DNA of 10,162 nt, taken from the NCBI GenBank assembly GCA_964399265.1, contig CAYNQF010000086.1, positions 1-10,162 on the forward strand. Direction: 5' to 3'. Under the pieces are notes generated by a model. That model was not told where the DNA came from. It ran no database searches and saw only the letters and a list, made by a program, of their open reading frames with translations. The translations under genes were made by a program, and so were the position numbers. Shown in pieces: positions 6,360 to 10,162 of this stretch (the stretch's first letter is position 1; each line of letters opens with the position of its first letter). Origin of the DNA: WJLY01 sp964399265. GTDB taxonomy: Bacteria; Joyebacterota; Joyebacteria; Joyebacterales; Joyebacteraceae.

Positions 6360-7324
6360 TGCGGGCGCTCCGGTCGGCTGCCGGCGCGCCCGGGCTTCGG
6401 AGGAAGATGGCCGTCTCCGAAACGACCATAGAGAGGCTGCGAGAGATCGCGGCGGACGGAGTCCTGGTCGACGAGCCCATGTCGAGGCACACGTCTTTCG
6501 GGCTCGGCGGTCCGGCCGACGTACTCGTGGACGCCGCCACCGAGGCGGCGCTCAAGGACTGCGCCGCGCTCCTGGCCGACGAGGGAGTTCCGACGCGGGT
6601 CCTTGGGCGCGGGACGAACGTGCTCGTGCGCCTCGGCGGCATCGACGGCGCCGTGGTCGTCGCGGGACGGGCGCTGTCGAGGCTCGAACGGGCGGGGCTC
6701 GAGGTCTCTGCCGGGAGCGGCGTGCCGCTGCCCAGGCTGCTCGCGTTCTGCGCGGACGAGGGGCTCTCCGGTCTCGAGGGGTTGGCCGGTATTCCGGGCA
6801 GCGTCGGAGGAGCGGTCGTGACCAACGCGGGGAGCCATGGCGTATCGATAGGCGACAGGCTCGTGGACGTCGTCGTCTTCGAGCCGGGCGGCAGTTCCAG
6901 CGCGGTCCCGGTGGAGGGCCTCGACATGAGCTACCGCCGCTCGTCGGTGCCCGAGGGAACCGTCGTGGAGGGCGTCAGGCTCAGGCTCGCGGAGGACGAG
7001 CCCGAGCGCGTAAGGGCCGCGCAACGCGAGATGGTCGATCGCAAGTGGCGGGCGCAGCCGTGCGGCATGAGAAGCGCGGGCTGCATCTTCAAGAACCCAC
7101 CCGAGGCGCCGGCGGGCCTCCTGATAGACCGGGCCGGCCTCAAGGGAACAAGGGTGGGCGGAGCGGTTGTGTCCGACCAGCACGCGAACTTCATCGTGAA
7201 CGACAGGGGCGCCACGGCTGACGACGTCGAGCGGCTCATCGAGATCGTGCAGAAGAAGGTGCGCGAGGCCGAGGGCGTCGAGCTGGAACTCGAGATCGAG
7301 GTCGTGGGAAGGCGGGCCAACTGA
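6356..7324 (+). CDS. murB: UDP-N-acetylenolpyruvoylglucosamine reductase MurB (type II)
   Basis: MurB is a cytoplasmic FAD enzyme that uses NADPH to reduce UDP-GlcNAc-enolpyruvate to UDP-MurNAc, the substrate of MurC. It has the FAD-binding features HTSFGLGGPADVLV, LGRGTNVLVRLGGIDG and LEGLAGIPGSVGGAVVTNAG, then MSYRRSS (R194, the substrate and catalytic arginine position). SAGCIFKNP carries C243 at the proton-donor position, where E. coli has Ser, and the C-terminal Glu lies in ELEIEVVG (E313). The fold corresponds to the shorter type II MurB, 322 aa from GTG 6356. The start is uncertain. GTG 6356 overlaps the murC stop as GTGA, and ATG 6359 overlaps it by one base, but both have weak ribosome sites. 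ATG 6407 has GGAGGA (6399-6404) very close to it and gives a 305-aa protein that still covers the whole domain. Confidence 0.95.
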   Translation: MMRALRSAAGAPGLRRKMAVSETTIERLREIAADGVLVDEPMSRHTSFGLGGPADVLVDAATEAALKDCAALLADEGVPTRVLGRGTNVLVRLGGIDGAVVVAGRALSRLERAGLEVSAGSGVPLPRLLAFCADEGLSGLEGLAGIPGSVGGAVVTNAGSHGVSIGDRLVDVVVFEPGGSSSAVPVEGLDMSYRRSSVPEGTVVEGVRLRLAEDEPERVRAAQREMVDRKWRAQPCGMRSAGCIFKNPPEAPAGLLIDRAGLKGTRVGGAVVSDQHANFIVNDRGATADDVERLIEIVQKKVREAEGVELELEIEVVGRRAN

Positions 7325-7325
7325 C

Positions 7326-8210
7326 ATGCGATCCCCCGCCATGAGGACGTGGATGAGACGGAGCGCGGGTGCGAAAAGGGCAACACCCGAGGTTCGCGCG
7401 CGGAAACGCGTGGGGACCTGCCCAGCGCCGCGCGGCCGTGAGGCGCTCTCCTGGCGCCGCATCGCCATCGTCTCCTCCGCGGTCCTCCTGGCGGGCGGGA
7501 TCGGGCTCGTCTTCGTGCTCGCGCCCGGCTGGGGGCGCGGAGCAGAGCAGTTCCGCGTTGCGCGGGTCGACGTCCGCGGAGCGACGGTGTTGACCGACCG
7601 GGAGGTCCGCGAGCTGTCCGGGCTCACCGAGGGCGAGAGCCTCCTCGCGGTCAGCGTGCCAGCGGTGGAGGCGGCGGTGCTCAGCTCGCCGAGGGTCGAG
7701 CGCGTGCAGGCCTCGAAGCTCCTTCCCGACAGGGTGCTCATAAGGCTCGTGGAGAGGGAGCCGCTGGCGTTCGTGGAGACGACGGAGGGGCCGATCGAGG
7801 TGACGAGCAACATGACCGTCCTTCCACAGGTAGAGAGGACGCCGTTCGTCGACGTGCCCGTCGTTACGGGCGGCCACGTGGACCTGGAGGACGGCGGGGC
7901 CGTTGAGGACGCTGACGTCCTGGCGGCTCTGGATCTCATAGGCAGGGCACGCGACGTCTCGCGCTCCCTTTGGATGGATATTTCGGAAGTGAAGATCGCG
8001 CCGGGGTTGGGTCTGGTCATCTACACGGTAGCCGACGGGGCAGAGATCAGGGTTGGCTCCGGCGCTCTTGACGAAAGCGGCCTGAAGCGTCTCTCGCTGG
8101 TGCTTGGTGACCTGGAGGCGAGAGGCATAAGGGCCGAGACCATAGACATGAGGTTCCAGGATCAGGCGGTCGTCCGGGTCAGGCCCGGAAGCGGCGGCCG
8201 AAGAGCGTAG
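7326..8210 (+). CDS. ftsQ: Cell division protein FtsQ/DivIB (POTRA domain)
   Basis: FtsQ is a bitopic inner-membrane protein that links early divisome parts (FtsA/FtsZ side) with FtsW-FtsI through FtsB and FtsL. The 294-aa protein has a basic cytoplasmic N-terminus (about 1-45), one hydrophobic segment at about 46-66 (IAIVSSAVLLAGGIGLVFVL), then a POTRA domain at about 76-145. The POTRA domain starts FRVARVDVRGATVLTDREV and contains SPRVERVQASKLLPDRVLIRL and REPLAFV. The rest (146-290) fits the variable FtsQ beta domain. Overall similarity is low, as usual for FtsQ, so the call rests on topology, POTRA motifs and position before ftsA. It starts 1 nt after the murB stop at ATG 7326; GGAAGGCGGG upstream is a loose ribosome site. 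No ddl lies between murB and this gene. Confidence 0.93.
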   Translation: MRSPAMRTWMRRSAGAKRATPEVRARKRVGTCPAPRGREALSWRRIAIVSSAVLLAGGIGLVFVLAPGWGRGAEQFRVARVDVRGATVLTDREVRELSGLTEGESLLAVSVPAVEAAVLSSPRVERVQASKLLPDRVLIRLVEREPLAFVETTEGPIEVTSNMTVLPQVERTPFVDVPVVTGGHVDLEDGGAVEDADVLAALDLIGRARDVSRSLWMDISEVKIAPGLGLVIYTVADGAEIRVGSGALDESGLKRLSLVLGDLEARGIRAETIDMRFQDQAVVRVRPGSGGRRA

Positions 8211-8218
8211 GAGGAGGG
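8210..8218 (+). promoter_or_regulatory. Strong ribosome site for ftsA
   Basis: GGAGGAGGG at 8210-8218 overlaps the last base of the ftsQ stop codon and lies 6 to 10 nt before GTG 8225, depending on how the core is aligned. It supports the GTG as the true ftsA start and suggests efficient independent initiation of ftsA despite the short 14-nt gap. Confidence 0.6.
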
Positions 8219-8224
8219 TGCCTC

Positions 8225-9448
8225 GTGAGGAAGAGCGAGATCCTGGTCGGGCTGGACCTGGGCACGAGCCGCGTCAAGGCCGTTGTCGCTGACGTGTCGG
8301 AACGCATGCTGCCCGAGGTGCTCGGAGCGGGGGACAGCCCCGCCGAGGGGATCGAGGCGGGCGTCATCGTCAACATGGAGAGGGCGGCCTCCTCGATCCG
8401 CTCGGCCGTCGAGACGGCGGAGGACAGCGCCGAGGTGGAGATCGGCAGAGTGTCGGTCTGCATGGACGGAGAGCACATCAAGGGCATCGACAGCAGGGGA
8501 GTGATCGCCGTCTCGAGGTCCGGAGGCGAGATCACGCGCGGCGAGATCGACACGGTCTTGGACGCTGCCAAAACGCTCGCTCTGCCCGTGGGCAGGGCGA
8601 TCATCGACGTGCTGCCCCAGGAGTTCTTTGTGGACGGGCAGCGCGGCATCAGGGATCCAATCGGGATGTCCGGTGTCAGGCTAGGGTCCAAGGTCCACAT
8701 CGTCACCGCGGCGCAGCAGGCGGTCGACAACGTAACGAGAGCCGTGCGGAAGGCCGGTCTCAAGACGGACCGCGTGACGTTCAAGCCGTTGGCGGCGAGC
8801 CTTGCGTCGCTCTCCCCGGACGAAAAGGAGCTGGGCGTCCTCGTGGTCAACCTGAGCGCCGGGACGACCGGTCTCGCTCTCTACCACTCGGGCTCAGTAC
8901 AGCACACCGCATCGATAGGGTGGGGAGCCTCGAGCATCACGAACGACATCGCGGTGGGGCTCCAGGTCCCACTCTCGAGGGCCGAACAGCTCAAGCGCGA
9001 TGCGGGCTGCGCGCTCGTGTCGGAGGCGAGCGGCGAGTGTATCGAGATACCGACGGTGGGAGGACGTCCTCCGCGCGAGAGCACCGGGCAGATGCTCGCC
9101 GCGATCATCGAACCCCGCGTGAGGGAGATATTCGAACTCGTCGTGAGCGAGCTCAAGAGCACGGAGTATACGACCCGCGTCCCGGCCGGCGTGGTGCTGA
9201 CCGGTGGCGGAGCGAGGCTCTCCTGTGTCTCGGACGTCGCCGAAGAGGTGTTCGGTGCCTCTGCCAGGGTGGGGCTTCCCGACAGGGTCTCCGGCAGCTT
9301 CGACGCCGTCGCGGACCCGTCGTACGCCGCCGCGGTGGGGACGGTCATGTCGACGGCGGAAGCGTCGGGAGGCCCGCGGTTCAAGGGAGACCGGCCTCTC
9401 GCCGACACGGTTCAGAGAGTCAAGCAGCTGGTCGACCGCCTGCTCTAG
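8225..9448 (+). CDS. ftsA: Cell division protein FtsA (actin-like membrane tether)
   Basis: FtsA is an actin-fold protein that anchors FtsZ to the inner membrane and recruits later divisome proteins. The 407-aa protein has the phosphate-1 motif VGLDLGTSRVKAVVAD (from residue 8), the FtsA-specific 1C/SHS2 region with QRGIRDPIGMSGVRLGSKVH, and the adenosine motif VVLTGGGARLS (about 323-333). A C-terminal amphipathic helix (TVQRVKQLVDRLL) suits membrane binding. Oddity: the phosphate-2 loop reads VVNLSAGTTGLALY, with N209 where actin-like ATPases nearly always have Asp (DIGGGTT). Neighbouring text (ELGVLVVN, ASIGWGASSITNDIA, LSRAEQLKRDAG) still aligns well with FtsA, so this is divergence inside a genuine FtsA. 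GTG 8225 has a strong ribosome site. ftsZ follows, as in most bacteria. Confidence 0.97.
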   Translation: MRKSEILVGLDLGTSRVKAVVADVSERMLPEVLGAGDSPAEGIEAGVIVNMERAASSIRSAVETAEDSAEVEIGRVSVCMDGEHIKGIDSRGVIAVSRSGGEITRGEIDTVLDAAKTLALPVGRAIIDVLPQEFFVDGQRGIRDPIGMSGVRLGSKVHIVTAAQQAVDNVTRAVRKAGLKTDRVTFKPLAASLASLSPDEKELGVLVVNLSAGTTGLALYHSGSVQHTASIGWGASSITNDIAVGLQVPLSRAEQLKRDAGCALVSEASGECIEIPTVGGRPPRESTGQMLAAIIEPRVREIFELVVSELKSTEYTTRVPAGVVLTGGGARLSCVSDVAEEVFGASARVGLPDRVSGSFDAVADPSYAAAVGTVMSTAEASGGPRFKGDRPLADTVQRVKQLVDRLL

Positions 9449-9584
9449 GCGTGCCCGGGAGGTCGGGTCGCGCGGAGCGCGGAGAAGGACCATAGGAGTC
9501 ACGAAGATGAGAAAGAAGGCTGGAAGAGGGAACTCGAGAGGCGGATCCCGCAGGCACAGCCGGGGACCGCAGGAGGTAGGTGGG
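9449..9584 (+). other. ftsA-ftsZ leader with an in-frame upstream ATG for ftsZ
   Basis: These 136 bp separate the ftsA stop from the canonical ftsZ ATG at 9585. A perfect 5-bp GC stem with a 3-nt loop (9469-9473 with 9477-9481) lies in the first half, without a T-run. From ATG 9507 an open frame of 26 codons runs without a stop into ftsZ. This ATG has its own AGGAG at 9494-9498, spaced 8 nt. The encoded peptide is rich in Arg, Lys, Gly and Ser. I see no clear sigma-70 promoter. The stretch is either an ftsZ leader or, from 9507 on, a basic N-terminal extension of FtsZ. Confidence 0.55.
9571..9577 (+). promoter_or_regulatory. Near-consensus ribosome site before ftsZ ATG 9585
   Basis: AGGAGGT at 9571-9577 with a 7-nt spacer to ATG 9585 is close to an ideal Shine-Dalgarno sequence. 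It is the strongest in the window and fits the high FtsZ levels cells need. It is the main reason to prefer 9585 over the in-frame ATG 9507. Confidence 0.7.
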
Positions 9585-10162
9585 ATGAAACTGCAGCTCG
9601 ACTTCGAGCCGGAGCAGAGTGCGAAGATCAAGGTGGTGGGTGTGGGTGGCGCCGGCGGCAACGCGGTCAACAGGATGATCGAGTCCGGCTTCACGGGCGT
9701 CGACTTCGTTGCGATCAATACCGACGCGCAGGCGCTCGGGTGCTGCCTCGCGCCCAGCCAGGTCCAGGTAGGGATGGAGCTGACCCACGGGCTCGGCTCC
9801 GGCGGCAATCCCGAAGTCGGGCGGAGGGCCGCCGAGGAGGACGCCGAGGCCGTGGCGTCCATGCTGAGAGGCGCCGACATGGTCTTCATAGCCGCCGGCA
9901 TGGGCGGCGGGACCGGCACGGGAGGGGCCCCGGTCGTCGCGAAGATGGCCAAGAACATGGGCGCGCTCGTCGTTGCCGTCGTCTCGAAGCCGTTCCTCTT
10001 CGAGGGCCAGTACCGCATGCGGCAGGCCGTCGAGGGATTGAAGCTCCTGCGGGAAGAGGTCGACACGTCGATCGTCATCCCGAACCAGAGGCTCCTTGCA
10101 GTGGCGAGTAAGGAGACCCCGATCCGCGAGGCCTTCCGCATCGCCGACGACGTTCTGCTCCG
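9585..10162 (+). CDS. ftsZ: Cell division GTPase FtsZ (partial, 3' end outside window)
   Basis: FtsZ is the tubulin-like GTPase that polymerises into the cytokinetic ring and is tethered here by FtsA. About 192 residues are visible from ATG 9585. They include AKIKVVGVGGAGGNAVNRMI, DFVAINTDAQAL, GLGSGGNPEVGRRAAEED, the tubulin signature GGGTGTGG (107-114), VVSKPFLFEG and VDTSIVIPNQRLL. The T7 loop and the C-terminal tail that binds FtsA lie beyond the window. Starting at 9585 places the GTP signature at nearly the same residue number as in E. coli FtsZ and gives a normal N-terminus (MKLQLDFEPEQSAKIKV). The alternative ATG 9507 is in frame, has its own ribosome site and would add 26 mostly basic and small residues. 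All visible GTP-binding motifs look intact. Confidence 0.97.
   Translation, partial: MKLQLDFEPEQSAKIKVVGVGGAGGNAVNRMIESGFTGVDFVAINTDAQALGCCLAPSQVQVGMELTHGLGSGGNPEVGRRAAEEDAEAVASMLRGADMVFIAAGMGGGTGTGGAPVVAKMAKNMGALVVAVVSKPFLFEGQYRMRQAVEGLKLLREEVDTSIVIPNQRLLAVASKETPIREAFRIADDVLL

Noticed and set aside
6242..8020. Long minus-strand open frame of 592 codons opposite murC, murB and ftsQ
   Set aside because: The translation is low-complexity, rich in Arg, Ser, Pro and Thr, with no recognisable domain. It is antisense to three clearly coding genes, as expected from high GC at third positions.
9469..9481. Intrinsic terminator between ftsA and ftsZ
   Set aside because: Only a 5-bp stem with a 3-nt loop and no T-run follows; ftsA and ftsZ are normally co-transcribed.
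8894..10141. Long minus-strand open frame of 415 codons opposite ftsA and ftsZ
   Set aside because: It overlaps well-supported FtsA and FtsZ motifs and shows no family resemblance; a GC-driven shadow.

Overview
This window is a stretch of the dcw (division and cell wall) cluster, entirely on the + strand: the 3' end of murF, then complete mraY, murD, ftsW, murG, murC, murB, ftsQ and ftsA, and the 5' part of ftsZ. The DNA is GC-rich (roughly two thirds GC by eye). It suggests a free-living bacterium with a peptidoglycan wall and FtsZ-based division. FtsA plus an FtsQ-type POTRA protein beside the MurF-MurG genes fits a diderm lineage. FtsZ, FtsA and MraY resemble FCB-group or other deep diderm candidate phyla to me, but the window holds no decisive taxonomic marker, so that placement is low-confidence inference.

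Layout. Positions 1-69 hold the last codons of murF. A 43-bp gap with a GC-rich hairpin leads to mraY (113-1195), and a 70-bp gap with two small hairpins leads to murD (1266-2702). From murD to murB the genes are packed with 4-nt stop/start overlaps: murD/ftsW GTGA, ftsW/murG TTGA, murG/murC GTGA, murC/murB GTGA. ftsQ starts 1 nt after murB, and ftsA starts 14 nt after ftsQ. ftsA is followed by a looser leader to ftsZ. Depending on the start used, that leader is 58 bp (ATG 9507) or 136 bp (ATG 9585). ftsZ runs off the right edge.

How the genes work together. MurC, MurD and MurF add amino acids to UDP-MurNAc, which MurB makes by reduction. MraY moves the UDP-MurNAc-pentapeptide product onto the lipid carrier to give lipid I, and MurG adds GlcNAc to give lipid II. 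FtsW (a SEDS glycosyltransferase) polymerises lipid II at the septum. FtsQ, FtsA and FtsZ form the divisome core that positions and drives this synthesis. No ddl gene lies between murB and ftsQ, where some lineages keep it.

I found no mobile element, CRISPR, tRNA or rRNA, and no minus-strand gene I would defend; no gap between genes exceeds 300 bp. The window is a conventional dcw block, not a new system. The points worth a second look are local: a possible basic N-terminal extension or dual start of FtsZ, a degenerate phosphate-2 motif in FtsA (Asp to Asn), a shortened TM3-TM4 loop in FtsW, and the run of non-ATG, 4-nt-overlapping starts.
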